Shown here in pieces: positions 9,530 through 18,539 of a stretch of 64,000 nucleotides of DNA. The stretch is from contig NZ_QXDC01000004.1 of assembly GCF_003550065.1 (NCBI RefSeq), forward strand, positions 496,001-560,000, in the 5' to 3' direction. The position numbers and the translations under genes were made by a program. Origin of the DNA: Hephaestia caeni (GTDB taxonomy: Bacteria > Pseudomonadota > Alphaproteobacteria > Sphingomonadales > Sphingomonadaceae). Every line of letters starts with the position of its first letter. Positions within the stretch are counted from its first letter, which is position 1. Under the pieces are notes generated by a model. It had not been told where the DNA came from and did no database searches. It saw only the letters and a program-made list of their open reading frames with translations.

Positions 9530-10708
9530 TTGACCTCCACGTCGCATTCCACCGATCGCCGTCGACACGATCCGCTCGTCCGGCTGTTCGACTGGCTGAC
9601 GACGCTGCCGCCCGACGAAGCCGCACGGCATCGCGGCGACATTCTGGCGACGGCGATGCTCAGCCCGTTCGCGCTGCTTACGTCGAGCCTCGGCATCCTG
9701 ATGATGAGCCTGCTGGCGATGCTGTTCACCCAGGCCCCCTGGGCGACGGCGTGGTTCGTCGCCGACGTGCTGCTGCTCGGCGCCCGGTTCGCGCTGGCGT
9801 GGCGATACCAGATCCGCGGCGGTGCGATTCCCGACGCGATCGCGCGCCGGACGATCTGCCTCACCTGCCTCGTCTTCGTGCTGTTCAGCGCCGGGTGCAG
9901 CGCGAGCCTGATGACGGCGACCCCGCCGCTGCCGATGGTGGCGACGGCATCGATGATGGGGCTCGTCGCCGGCCTTGCGACGCGCTGGGCGGCGCTGCCG
10001 AGGCTCGCGTTGTTCACGATCGTGCTCTACACCATCCCCTTTTGCATCGCCGGCATGATCGCCGACGGCGGCAGCTTCGTCGCGGGCGCGATGCAATTCC
10101 TGATCGTCACCACCGGCACCGCCGCGCTGACGCTCCAGAACCACCGCACGCTGGTCGCGATGCTGCGCGCCGAGCGCAAGGCGCGCGCGCTGGCCGAAAC
10201 CGACGTGTTGACCGGTCTTCCCAACCGCGCGGGGCTGCTGTCGCGGCTGCACCGCCGCGCCGAGCGGCCGCCCGAAGCGAATATATCGACGATCGCGCTG
10301 CTGTTCGTCGATCTCGATCGGTTCAAGGCCATCAACGACGCGCACGGCCATAGCGCGGGCGACGCGGTGCTGACGACGCTGGGCCAGCGGATCGCCCGCA
10401 CCGCGGCGCCGCATTTCACCTGCCGGCTGGGCGGCGACGAGTTCGTGGTGATGGTCGAGGGCGGCGACGTTGCGCTCGCGCCGTCGATCGCGCGGCGGGT
10501 CGCCGATGCGCTCGCCGAGCCGATGCCTGACATCGCCGCGGATCCGATCATCGCCGGCGGCAGCGTCGGCATCGCCTTCGGCACACCGGGTCGCTTCGAC
10601 GGCGAGCAATTGCTCGCCGAGGCCGACGCCGCACTCTACGTCGCCAAGCGCGCGGGCGACGGCAGCGAGGTCGCGGTCGCCCCCACGGGGATGGCGTCGG
10701 CGGCGTAG
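9530..10708 (+). CDS. Membrane-bound diguanylate cyclase (GGDEF)
   Basis: 392 aa from the chosen start. The N-terminal half has about six hydrophobic segments (75-225). The C-terminal half is a GGDEF domain: DVLTGLPNRAGL, FVDLDRFKAINDAHGHSAGDAVL and an intact GGDEF active site starting at residue 301, so c-di-GMP synthesis is expected. The RxxD inhibitory site expected five residues before GGDEF is absent (AAPH there), suggesting no product feedback. No EAL domain follows. The TTG at 9530 with AGAGAAGAG upstream is the best start I see; an ATG at 9656 is the alternative. The signal sensed by the membrane part is unknown. Confidence 0.88.
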   Translation: MTSTSHSTDRRRHDPLVRLFDWLTTLPPDEAARHRGDILATAMLSPFALLTSSLGILMMSLLAMLFTQAPWATAWFVADVLLLGARFALAWRYQIRGGAIPDAIARRTICLTCLVFVLFSAGCSASLMTATPPLPMVATASMMGLVAGLATRWAALPRLALFTIVLYTIPFCIAGMIADGGSFVAGAMQFLIVTTGTAALTLQNHRTLVAMLRAERKARALAETDVLTGLPNRAGLLSRLHRRAERPPEANISTIALLFVDLDRFKAINDAHGHSAGDAVLTTLGQRIARTAAPHFTCRLGGDEFVVMVEGGDVALAPSIARRVADALAEPMPDIAADPIIAGGSVGIAFGTPGRFDGEQLLAEADAALYVAKRAGDGSEVAVAPTGMASAA

Positions 10709-10754
10709 CGCCCGTTCACCCTAATCATCTGGACTGAAATTCGCCACCTGAACA

Positions 10755-10846
10755 CCGTCATGCTGAACTTGGTTCAGCATCCATCGCGCCTCTGGGTGGG
10801 GCGGCGCATGAGAAGAAATGGACCCTGAAACAAGTTCAGGGTGACG
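10755..10846. repeat. GTCA...TCCA-type palindromic repeat
   Basis: Inverted arms (CCGTCATGCTGAACTTGG... and its near complement ending at 10846) enclose a 35-bp centre. It lies between two convergent genes, the GGDEF gene and the ABC exporter, where it could terminate transcription from both sides (inference). Confidence 0.75.
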
Positions 10847-10878
10847 GTTTCTGATATTACGAACTTCGGTATCACCAA

Positions 10879-12669
10879 CTACGCCACTTCTGTGAATTGC
10901 AGGCTGGCAAGCCGCGCGTAGAGACCGCCACCGTCGCTGAGCGTTGCGTGGGTGCCCGATTCGACGATCCGTCCGCCGTCCATCACGATGATCCGTCCCG
11001 CCGCGCGCACGGTGGCGAGGCGGTGCGCGATCACCAGTGTCGTCCGGTCGCGCATCAACCGTTCGAGCGCTTCCTGCACCAGCCGCTCGCTCTCGGCGTC
11101 GAGCGCCGAGGTCGCTTCGTCGAGCAGCAGGATCGGCGCATCACGCAGCAGCGCGCGCGCGATCGCGATCCGCTGGCGCTGCCCGCCTGACAGCCGCGCC
11201 CCGCTTTCGCCGAGGAAGGTATCGAGCCCTTGCGGCAGCGCGCGCAGGAAATCGGCGGCATTGGCGGCCTCCGCCGCGTGCCAGATCGCCTCGTCGCCCG
11301 CATCCCAACGGCCGTAGCGCAGATTGTCGCGCGCCGAGGCGCCGAAGATGATCGTTTCCTGCGGCACCATCGCGATGCGATCGCGGATCGCCGCCGGATC
11401 GGCATCGGGCAGCGCGATGCCGTCGATCCGCACGGTGCCTGCCTGCGGATCGTAGAAGCGTTCGAGCAACTGGAACAGCGTCGACTTGCCCGCCCCCGAC
11501 GGCCCGACCACCGCCACCGTCTCGCCCGGCGCGATCGCCAGCGAGAAATCGTGCAGCGCCGCGATCTCGGGCCGGGTCGGATAGTGGAAAGTGACATGCT
11601 CGAACGCCAACGCGCCGCGCGCCGGGCTCGGCAGCGCCACCGGATGCGCGGGCGCGGCAATCTCCGGCGATTCGGCGAGCAACTCGGAAAGCCGCCCCGC
11701 CGCGCCCGACGCGCGCAGCAGTTCGCCATAAACCTCGGTCAACGCCTGGAAGGCGCCCGCGACGATCCCCGCGGTAAAGACGAACGCCGCGAGGCTGCCG
11801 CCCGTCAGTTGCCCGCTGGCGACATCGTGGACGGCATCCCACATGATCAGCGTCATCGCGCTGAACAGCAACGCGATCACCATCGCCGTCAGCAGCGCGC
11901 GCATGCGGAAACGGCGCTTGGCTGCCGCGAAGCCGTTGCGCACCGCGGCCTCGAACCGGTCGCCCTCGCGGGTTTCCTGCCCGAACGCCTGGACGATCTT
12001 CATCGCGCCCAGCGTCTCGGTGGCGATCGCACCGATATCGGCGATCCGATCCTGGCTGGTGCGCGAATAGACGCGCACGCGCCTGCCCAGCAGCATCAAC
12101 GGCAGGATGATGACCGGAATCCCGAGGATCAGCCACAAAGCGAGCTTGGGCGAGAGCGCGAACAGATAGATGACGCCGCCCACACCCACCAGCAGATTGC
12201 GCAGCGCGACCGAGAGCGTGGTGCCGACCACGATTTCGACCACCGCGGTATCGGCGGTGAGGCGCGAGGCGATTTCCGACGGGCGGTTCTCCTCGAACCA
12301 GCGCGGCGCGAGTCGCAGCAAATTGCGCTGGACGGCGATGCGGACGTCGGCAACCGTGCGCTCGCCCAGCCACGACACGAAATAGAAGCGCGCCGCCGAG
12401 GCCAGCGCGAGCGCGAGCACCACCCCGATCAACCCCTGGAAATAGGGCGCGATCGTGGTCGGGTCAGCGCCCGCCGCGAAACCGTTGTCGATCACTTTCT
12501 GGAAGGTGCGCGGAATCCACAGCGTCGCCACCGCCGCGACCACGAGCGCGATCAGCGCGGCGACGATCTGCAACGGATAGCGCGACGCATAGCGCCAGAC
12601 CATCAGCAGGTTGCCAAGCTTGCGGCGCGGTTGCGGCGGCGGTGATGGTGGGATCGGGGTTTCGGGCAT
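10879..12669 (-). CDS. ABC exporter, fused permease-ATPase (MsbA/LmrA-like)
   Basis: 596 aa. A half-size type I ABC exporter. Residues about 25-310 hold six membrane helices. The nucleotide-binding domain follows with Walker A GPSGAGKSTLF, signature LSGGQRQRIAIARALL, Walker B ILLLDEATSALD and the H-loop VIAHRLATV. It would work as a homodimer exporting lipids, peptides or drugs. Related alphaproteobacterial proteins are annotated as ABC transporter transmembrane domain proteins without a known substrate. It stands alone and is divergent from phaZ. Confidence 0.93.
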   Translation of the reverse strand: MPETPIPPSPPPQPRRKLGNLLMVWRYASRYPLQIVAALIALVVAAVATLWIPRTFQKVIDNGFAAGADPTTIAPYFQGLIGVVLALALASAARFYFVSWLGERTVADVRIAVQRNLLRLAPRWFEENRPSEIASRLTADTAVVEIVVGTTLSVALRNLLVGVGGVIYLFALSPKLALWLILGIPVIILPLMLLGRRVRVYSRTSQDRIADIGAIATETLGAMKIVQAFGQETREGDRFEAAVRNGFAAAKRRFRMRALLTAMVIALLFSAMTLIMWDAVHDVASGQLTGGSLAAFVFTAGIVAGAFQALTEVYGELLRASGAAGRLSELLAESPEIAAPAHPVALPSPARGALAFEHVTFHYPTRPEIAALHDFSLAIAPGETVAVVGPSGAGKSTLFQLLERFYDPQAGTVRIDGIALPDADPAAIRDRIAMVPQETIIFGASARDNLRYGRWDAGDEAIWHAAEAANAADFLRALPQGLDTFLGESGARLSGGQRQRIAIARALLRDAPILLLDEATSALDAESERLVQEALERLMRDRTTLVIAHRLATVRAAGRIIVMDGGRIVESGTHATLSDGGGLYARLASLQFTEVA

Positions 12670-12726
12670 CGCCCAATCGCCTAGCAGCGGTACGGGCGCG
12701 CCTCAACGGCTCACCGCTCCCCTGTG

Positions 12727-12755
12727 TTGCCAGCACCGGCGCGCGCGCCTATGCG
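12727..12755 (+). promoter_or_regulatory. Predicted housekeeping-type promoter for phaZ
   Basis: TTGCCA at 12727-12732 and TATGCG at 12750-12755 are separated by 17 bases, 50 bases before the phaZ start codon. This is a pattern match only, in a 135-bp divergent intergenic region. Confidence 0.35.
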
Positions 12756-12804
12756 TTCCGCCTGCGAAACCGGTTCCGGCAGGTTCCGAGTATGAAGGAT
12801 AGCG

Positions 12805-14055
12805 ATGCTCTACGACGCGTACGAACTCCAGCGGTCGATGCTGGCCGGGGCCAGCGCGATGGCCGATTTCGGCGCTGAACTGCTCAACAATCCTGCCAAT
12901 CCGTTCGCCTATTTCGGTGGCGGGCCGGCGCTCGGCTCGGCACTCGAAGTGTTCGCCCATGCCGCGGCGCCGCGCGGCAAGCCCGATTTCGGCCTCACCT
13001 CGACGGTGATCGACGGCAAGCGAATCGCGGTGCGCGAGGGCATCGAGTGCCGCAAACCGTTCGGTCAGCTCAAGCATTTCGTGCGCGAGGGCGTCGAAGA
13101 TGGACCGAAGCTGCTGATCGTCGCGCCGATGTCCGGCCATTATGCGACGCTGCTGCGCGGCACGGTCGAGCGGATGCTGCCCTCGGCGGACGTGTTCATC
13201 ACCGACTGGCGCGACGCCAAGCTGGTGCCGCTGGCCAACGGCGCCTTCGATCTCGACGATTATATCGACTATCTGATCGCGTTCCTCGACCATATCGGGC
13301 CGGGCACGCACATGCTCGCGGTCTGCCAGCCCTCGGTGCCGAGCCTCGCGGCCACCGCGCTGATGAGCGCCGACCGTAACCCGTGCCGCCCGCAGACGTT
13401 GACGATGATGGGCGGCCCGATCGACACGCGCGAGGCGCCGACCGCGGTCAACACGCTCGCGACGCAGCGCCCGCACGCCTGGTTCGAACAGAATGCGATC
13501 GCCACCGTGCCGATGGGCTATCCGGGCGCCGGGCGCGCAGTCTATCCGGGCTTTCTCCAGCTTGCCGGCTTCATGTCGATGAACCTCGGCAGCCACATGA
13601 TCTCGCATTGGGAGATGTTCAAACACCTCGTCCAGGGCGACGACGAGAGCGCCGATGCGACCAAGCATTTCTATGACGAATATCGCGCGGTGTGCGACAT
13701 GACCGCCGAATTCTACCTCCAGACGGTCGACGTCGTGTTCCAGCGCCACGCGCTTCCCAAGGGCAGGATGCGGCATCGCGGCCGCAAGGTCGATCTCGGC
13801 GCGATCACCGACGTGCCGATCCTCGCGATCGAAGGCGAGCGCGACGACATTTCAGGCATCGGCCAGACCAAGGCGGCGCTGACGCTGACGCCGCACCTCC
13901 CCGAGCTGATGAAAGCCTATCACCTCGCCAAGGGCGCGGGGCATTACGGCATCTTCAACGGTTCCAGATGGCGCACGAAGATCGCGCCGATCGTCGAGCA
14001 ATGGATGGCGCGTTTCGACGGCGTGGAACGGAACACGGCAGCCAAGGCGGCGTAG
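12805..14055 (+). CDS. phaZ: Intracellular polyhydroxyalkanoate depolymerase
   Basis: 416 aa. Degrades intracellular poly-3-hydroxybutyrate granules to recover stored carbon. Full-length similarity to the short-chain intracellular PHB depolymerases is seen in the N-terminus (MLYDAYELQRSMLAG), the PMSGHYATLLRGTVE region, and the nucleophile motif AVCQPSVPS. In this family the nucleophile is a Cys rather than Ser; here it would be C174. The late Asp and His (GERDDISG and GAGHYGIFNG) complete a plausible triad. No signal peptide is present. No phaC or phasin gene lies nearby. Confidence 0.93.
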   Translation: MLYDAYELQRSMLAGASAMADFGAELLNNPANPFAYFGGGPALGSALEVFAHAAAPRGKPDFGLTSTVIDGKRIAVREGIECRKPFGQLKHFVREGVEDGPKLLIVAPMSGHYATLLRGTVERMLPSADVFITDWRDAKLVPLANGAFDLDDYIDYLIAFLDHIGPGTHMLAVCQPSVPSLAATALMSADRNPCRPQTLTMMGGPIDTREAPTAVNTLATQRPHAWFEQNAIATVPMGYPGAGRAVYPGFLQLAGFMSMNLGSHMISHWEMFKHLVQGDDESADATKHFYDEYRAVCDMTAEFYLQTVDVVFQRHALPKGRMRHRGRKVDLGAITDVPILAIEGERDDISGIGQTKAALTLTPHLPELMKAYHLAKGAGHYGIFNGSRWRTKIAPIVEQWMARFDGVERNTAAKAA

Positions 14056-14093
14056 ATATCGCGGCTCTCCTGCCTTCGCAGGAGCACGCGACC

Positions 14094-14486
14094 CTAATCG
14101 TAGGCGAAGTCGAACACGCTCCACACCAGCCACGCGGCGAGCCCCCACAATGCCAGCACGATCAGCACCCCGCTCCATTGCACCGGGCGGCGCGCGGCGG
14201 CCTCGGCGGTGGCGCGATGTTCGGCCATCAGCGCCGGGCTGACCAACCGTTCGAACAGCCAGACCCCCGCCGGGATCAGCACCGCATCGTCGACCAATCC
14301 GAGCACGGGGATGAAATCGGGCACGAGGTCGATCGGCGACAGCGCGTACGCGGCGATCAGCAGCCCGACGATCCGCGCCGCCCACGGCGTACGCCGGTCG
14401 CGCGCCGCAAGCCACACCGCATGCGCCTCCACCCGCAACCGATGCGCGAGCGAGGGGCCGCGCGGGCGGCGGAAGCGACGGGTCAT
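14094..14486 (-). CDS. YkvA/DUF1232 family membrane protein
   Basis: 130 aa. The motif YALSPIDLVPDFIPVLGLVDDAVLI is the hallmark of the DUF1232 (YkvA) family; a hydrophobic C-terminal helix (about 105-122) follows. Function unknown in the family. The start overlaps the end of rnr by four bases on the same strand, so it is coupled to RNase R expression. Confidence 0.85.
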   Translation of the reverse strand: MTRRFRRPRGPSLAHRLRVEAHAVWLAARDRRTPWAARIVGLLIAAYALSPIDLVPDFIPVLGLVDDAVLIPAGVWLFERLVSPALMAEHRATAEAAARRPVQWSGVLIVLALWGLAAWLVWSVFDFAYD

Positions 14487-16780
14487 TTCTTCCGGCCCTG
14501 ATGGCGGATATTGGCCGGGCGGCCGCGGCGTTTGATGCCGCGACCGGGCCGAGGCTTGCCGTTGCCGCCACGCGGTCCCCCGCTGCCGCCGTCCACCAGT
14601 TCGAAACGCAGCGCGCCCGACACCGGATTGGCCTCGGCCAGCCGCAGCTTCAGGCGTTGCCCGGCGGCATAGGTTTCGCCCGTTTCCTCGCCGACGAGTT
14701 GCTGCGCGGCCTCGTCATAGCGGAAATATTCGCGGCCGAGATCGCGCGCGGGGACGAGGCCATCGCCGCCGATCCCCTCGACGGTCGCGAAAAAGCCGAA
14801 ATTGAGCACCCCAGTGATCCGTGCCTCGACGACCTCACCGACGCGTTCCGAGAGATAGGCCGCAACATAGCGATCGGTGGTATCGCGCTCGGCCTCCATC
14901 GCGCGGCGTTCGAGCATCGAAATCTGCTCGCCGATACGCTCCATCTGCGCCGCCTCGTCATCGGTCAGCCCGCCCGGCCCGAGCCCGAACGCCTGCACCA
15001 GCGCGCGGTGGACGACGAGATCGGCATAGCGCCGGATCGGCGAGGTGAAATGCGCGTAACTCCCGAGCGCGAGCCCGAAATGGCCGTGATTGGCGGGCGC
15101 GTAATAGGCCTGCGTCTGGCTGCGCAGCACCTGTTCCATCACCTGCGGCTTGAAGTCGGCATCGCCGACGCGCGCGAGGATATGGTTGAAGGTCGCGGGC
15201 TTGATCACCTGCCCCAGCGCAAACTCGAGATCGAAGGTCTTGAGATACTCCTTGAGCGCGACCAGCTTCTCGCGGCTCGGCGGCTCGTGGACGCGGTACA
15301 TGACGGGCGCCTTCTTCGCCTCCAGCGCCTTCGCCGCGGCAACGTTGGCGGCGATCATATAATCCTCGATCAATTTGTGCGCGTCGAGCCGCTCGCGCGG
15401 GGCGACCGAGAGGATACGTCCCTTTTCGTCCAATTCGATCCGCCGTTCGGGCAGGTCGAGATCGAGCGGCTCGCGCTTCTCGCGCGCGGCATAGAGCGCG
15501 TGCCAACAGCCCCAGAGGGGAACGAGCGCGGCTTCCAGCATCACATATTTTTCACTTCCCCGGCGCAGGCCGGGGTCCAGCATCGAGCCGCCCGTAACTG
15601 GACCCCGGCCTTCGCCGGGGAGGGAATTTACGATGAATTGCGCATCCTCATACGCCACATTCGCGGCGATCCGCACCGTCGCGCGGGCGAAGCGCCAGCT
15701 TTTGAGCGCGCCGTTCTTCGCCACCTGCAAATGGCAGACGAGCGCGGCGCGATCGACGCCCTCCTTGAGCGAGCACATATCGGCCGAGAGCGTTTCGGGC
15801 AGCATCGGCACGACGCGATCGGGGAAATAGACGCTGTTGCCGCGCTTCCTCGCCTCGATATCGAGCGCCGAGCCGGGGCGGACGTAGAAGCTGACGTCGG
15901 CGATCGCGACGATCGCTTTCCAGCCGCCGTCGTTCTTCGGATCGTCGTCGGGCGCGGCCCACACCGCGTCGTCGTGATCGCGCGCGTCGGCGGGGTCGAT
16001 CGCGACGATCGGCAGGTGTGTCAGATCCTCGCGCGGTGCGTCATCCAGCCGATATCCCGACACCCGCGTCGCCTCGTCGAGCACCGGTTCGGGAAACACG
16101 TCGGGGATGCCGAGCTTCTCGATCGCGATCAGCGAGAAGTTGCGCGCCTCGAACGGATCACCGAGCCGCTCGACCACCTTGGCGGTGATCCGTGGCCCGC
16201 GCCCCGTCTTCTCGGCGCGGACGAGATCGCCCGCCGCCGCGCCGCCGGTATCCGACACCGCGAACTCGCGCCGCTCCTTCTTCTCGATTCCCTGCAACCA
16301 GAAACGCTCGCCTTCCTGCCGCAGCACGCCGAGCATCGTCTCCTCGCCGCTCGCCAGCCGTTTCATCGGGTGCGCGATCAACCCCTTGCCCACCTCCTCG
16401 GTGCGCGCGAGAATGCGGTCGCCGACGCCGAGCGCGCCGCGTTTCGATCGCTCGCGTACCCTCAAGCGCGGCGGCGGCGTATCGGCGTGCCACGACGCGG
16501 GCACCGCCCACACATTGCCGCCATCGTCGACATCGACGACGCGCAGCACGGTCACCTTGGGCACCCCGCCCATCTTGTGGAATGCGCGGCCCGGCGCCGA
16601 ATCGATCAGCCCTTCGTCCGCCATATCCTTGAGCAGCGCCTTGAGCGCGATCTTGTCCGCCCCGTGCAGCCCGAAGGCGCGCGCGATCTCGCGCTTGCCC
16701 GCGGGCGTATCGGTGCTCGTGATGAAATCGAGGATCTGCTGCCGCGTCGGCAGGCCGCGCTGTGGTTTGGGTCTCGCCAT
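14483..16780 (-). CDS. rnr: Ribonuclease R
   Basis: 765 aa. A 3'-to-5' exoribonuclease that degrades structured RNA. Domains in order: N-terminal winged helix, cold-shock domains, the RNB catalytic domain with the acidic cluster DPADARDHDD (about residues 262-271), the motif ERLDAHKLIEDYMIAANVAAA, and a C-terminal S1 domain followed by a basic Gly/Arg tail. The ATG at 16780 opens the recognisable MARPKPQRGLPTRQQI; longer upstream reading is rejected. An in-frame palindromic repeat (15557-15621) adds about 22 residues (387-408) containing PGEGRGP and LDPGLRRG inside RNB, between VAYEDAQ and the catalytic ERLDAH region. The frame remains open throughout. Confidence 0.95.
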   Translation of the reverse strand: MARPKPQRGLPTRQQILDFITSTDTPAGKREIARAFGLHGADKIALKALLKDMADEGLIDSAPGRAFHKMGGVPKVTVLRVVDVDDGGNVWAVPASWHADTPPPRLRVRERSKRGALGVGDRILARTEEVGKGLIAHPMKRLASGEETMLGVLRQEGERFWLQGIEKKERREFAVSDTGGAAAGDLVRAEKTGRGPRITAKVVERLGDPFEARNFSLIAIEKLGIPDVFPEPVLDEATRVSGYRLDDAPREDLTHLPIVAIDPADARDHDDAVWAAPDDDPKNDGGWKAIVAIADVSFYVRPGSALDIEARKRGNSVYFPDRVVPMLPETLSADMCSLKEGVDRAALVCHLQVAKNGALKSWRFARATVRIAANVAYEDAQFIVNSLPGEGRGPVTGGSMLDPGLRRGSEKYVMLEAALVPLWGCWHALYAAREKREPLDLDLPERRIELDEKGRILSVAPRERLDAHKLIEDYMIAANVAAAKALEAKKAPVMYRVHEPPSREKLVALKEYLKTFDLEFALGQVIKPATFNHILARVGDADFKPQVMEQVLRSQTQAYYAPANHGHFGLALGSYAHFTSPIRRYADLVVHRALVQAFGLGPGGLTDDEAAQMERIGEQISMLERRAMEAERDTTDRYVAAYLSERVGEVVEARITGVLNFGFFATVEGIGGDGLVPARDLGREYFRYDEAAQQLVGEETGETYAAGQRLKLRLAEANPVSGALRFELVDGGSGGPRGGNGKPRPGRGIKRRGRPANIRHQGRKK
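15557..15621. repeat. Palindromic repeat inserted in the rnr coding sequence
   Basis: Two 24-bp arms (15557-15580 and 15598-15621) are inverted copies with one mismatch around a 17-bp loop. Arms and loop resemble the intergenic element at 2991-3041. The repeat is read through on the minus strand as part of RNase R. Confidence 0.9.
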
Positions 16781-16824
16781 CGTTCGAGAGATACGGCCTC
16801 GCGCGGCCGGCGTCACCCGCGCAA

Positions 16825-18360
16825 TCAGTACGCCCGGCCGATCAGGATCCGCTCGACCGCCGGCGCGCCGGTGAACACGCACGTCCCGTCGGCCGCCGCG
16901 GCATCGAGCGGCGCGTTGCGCACGGTGAGCTTGAGCGCCTTGAGCCGTTCCTCGACCTGTTTGAGCGCGTCGCCCGTGGGTTTCGACCACTGCACCTCGA
17001 CCCAGCCGGGATATTTGCCGCTGTTGGTGAAATGCGCCTCCAGCGCGGCGAAATCGGCGACATCGCGATTGATGTTCGCCTCCAACCGCCGGCGTGCTTC
17101 GACGTAGAGCGACTGCTGGACCGATTCGAGCAAAGCGGCCACGCTGCCGATGAATTCATCACGCGGCTGCACGCTCGTATCGAGCTTCCCGTCGTCACGA
17201 TACAGCCCGTCGCGGCGGAGCACCGAAACGTTGCCGCCCGCCATGTCACGCCCGCCGACCTCGACGATCACCGGCGCGCCCTTCTTGACCCAGCCCCAGC
17301 GCTTGGTCGCGGCCCTGACCGGCTTCACGTCAAGCAGCACGCGCACCGCCTCGCCCATCGCGGTCTGCCGCGCCAGGTCGTCCTGGAGCGCGCGGCAATA
17401 GTCGACGATCGTGCCATCCTCGGGCGTGTCGCGCAGCATCGGCACGATCACCACCTGCCAAGGCGCCACGCGCGGCGGCACGCGCACGCCATCGTCGTCG
17501 CCGTGGACCATGATCATCGCGCCGATCATCCGCGTCGTCATGCCCCAACTGATCGTATGCGCATGATCAAGCTCGCCCGCCTGATTCTGGAAGCGGATGT
17601 TCTGCGCCTCGGCGAAGCTGGTGCCGAGATAGTGGCTGGTGCCAGCCTGAAGCGCCTTGCCGTCCTGCATCATCGCCTCGATCGAGAAGGTCGAATCGGC
17701 ACCCGGAAAGCGCTCGTGCTCGGGCTTCTCCCCGACGACCACCGGCAGCCCGACGCAATCCTCGGCGAAGGCGCGATAGAGTTCGAGCGCCTTCATCGCC
17801 TCGGCGCGTGCCTGATCGGCAGTGGCATAGGCCGCATGGCCTTCCTGCCACAGGAATTCGGTGGTGCGCAGGAACATGCGCGTGCGCATCTCCCAGCGCA
17901 CGATGTTCGCCCATTGGTTGATCTGCACCGGCAGGTCACGCCACGATTGCACCCAGCGCGCGAACGCGGTGCCGATCACCGTCTCGCTGGTCGGGCGCAC
18001 CACGAGTGGCTCTTCGAGCTTCGCTTCGGGATCAGGGACCAGCCCGCCCTTGCCGTTCGCCACCAGCCGATGATGCGTGACTACCGCCATTTCCTTGGCG
18101 AAGCCCTCGACGTGCTCGGCCTCCTTCTCGAAATAGGAAAGCGGGATGAAGAGCGGGAAATAGCAATTGTCGTAGCCGAGCGCCTTGATACGATCGTCGA
18201 GCAGCCGCTGCATCCGTTCCCAGATGCCATAGCCCCAGGGCCGCATCACCATGCAACCGCGCACCCCCGATTCCTCGGCCATGTCGGCCTCGGCGATGGC
18301 GGCCTGATACCAGGCGGCGAAATCCGCCTCGCGGGTGATGGAAAGAGCGTGCTTGATCAT
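16825..18360 (-). CDS. proS: Prolyl-tRNA synthetase, archaeal/eukaryotic-type
   Basis: 511 aa. Charges tRNA-Pro with proline. Class II motifs are present: motif 2 in VRWEMRTRMFLRTTEFLWQEGH and motif 3 near ISWGMTTRMIGAMIM, with VVRPTSETVIG between. The layout is that of the archaeal/eukaryotic-like ProRS class: no editing insertion between motifs 2 and 3, an anticodon-binding domain (APWQVVIVPML), and an extra C-terminal domain ending in a final Tyr (LIGRAY), a known mark of that class. It follows the convergent-free spacer after rnr on the same strand. Confidence 0.94.
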   Translation of the reverse strand: MIKHALSITREADFAAWYQAAIAEADMAEESGVRGCMVMRPWGYGIWERMQRLLDDRIKALGYDNCYFPLFIPLSYFEKEAEHVEGFAKEMAVVTHHRLVANGKGGLVPDPEAKLEEPLVVRPTSETVIGTAFARWVQSWRDLPVQINQWANIVRWEMRTRMFLRTTEFLWQEGHAAYATADQARAEAMKALELYRAFAEDCVGLPVVVGEKPEHERFPGADSTFSIEAMMQDGKALQAGTSHYLGTSFAEAQNIRFQNQAGELDHAHTISWGMTTRMIGAMIMVHGDDDGVRVPPRVAPWQVVIVPMLRDTPEDGTIVDYCRALQDDLARQTAMGEAVRVLLDVKPVRAATKRWGWVKKGAPVIVEVGGRDMAGGNVSVLRRDGLYRDDGKLDTSVQPRDEFIGSVAALLESVQQSLYVEARRRLEANINRDVADFAALEAHFTNSGKYPGWVEVQWSKPTGDALKQVEERLKALKLTVRNAPLDAAAADGTCVFTGAPAVERILIGRAY

Positions 18361-18539
18361 GGATGACCCTTGAGAATGTCGCGATCTGCTAGACTGCCCG
18401 GACGATGGCGTCCACTACCCACATGCGGGGCCCCTCGTCATCCCGGCAAAAGCTGGGATTCCATGCCATCGGGAGCGTCGCGCCGGGAGCAGGCCGGCGC
18501 CGCTTCCACCCACACGCATCACTCTCTAAGACCCCGCTC

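Noticed and set aside
14501..17107. 868-codon open frame on the plus strand across rnr and proS
   Set aside because: Antisense shadow of two clear genes; composition is typical of reverse-frame translation.
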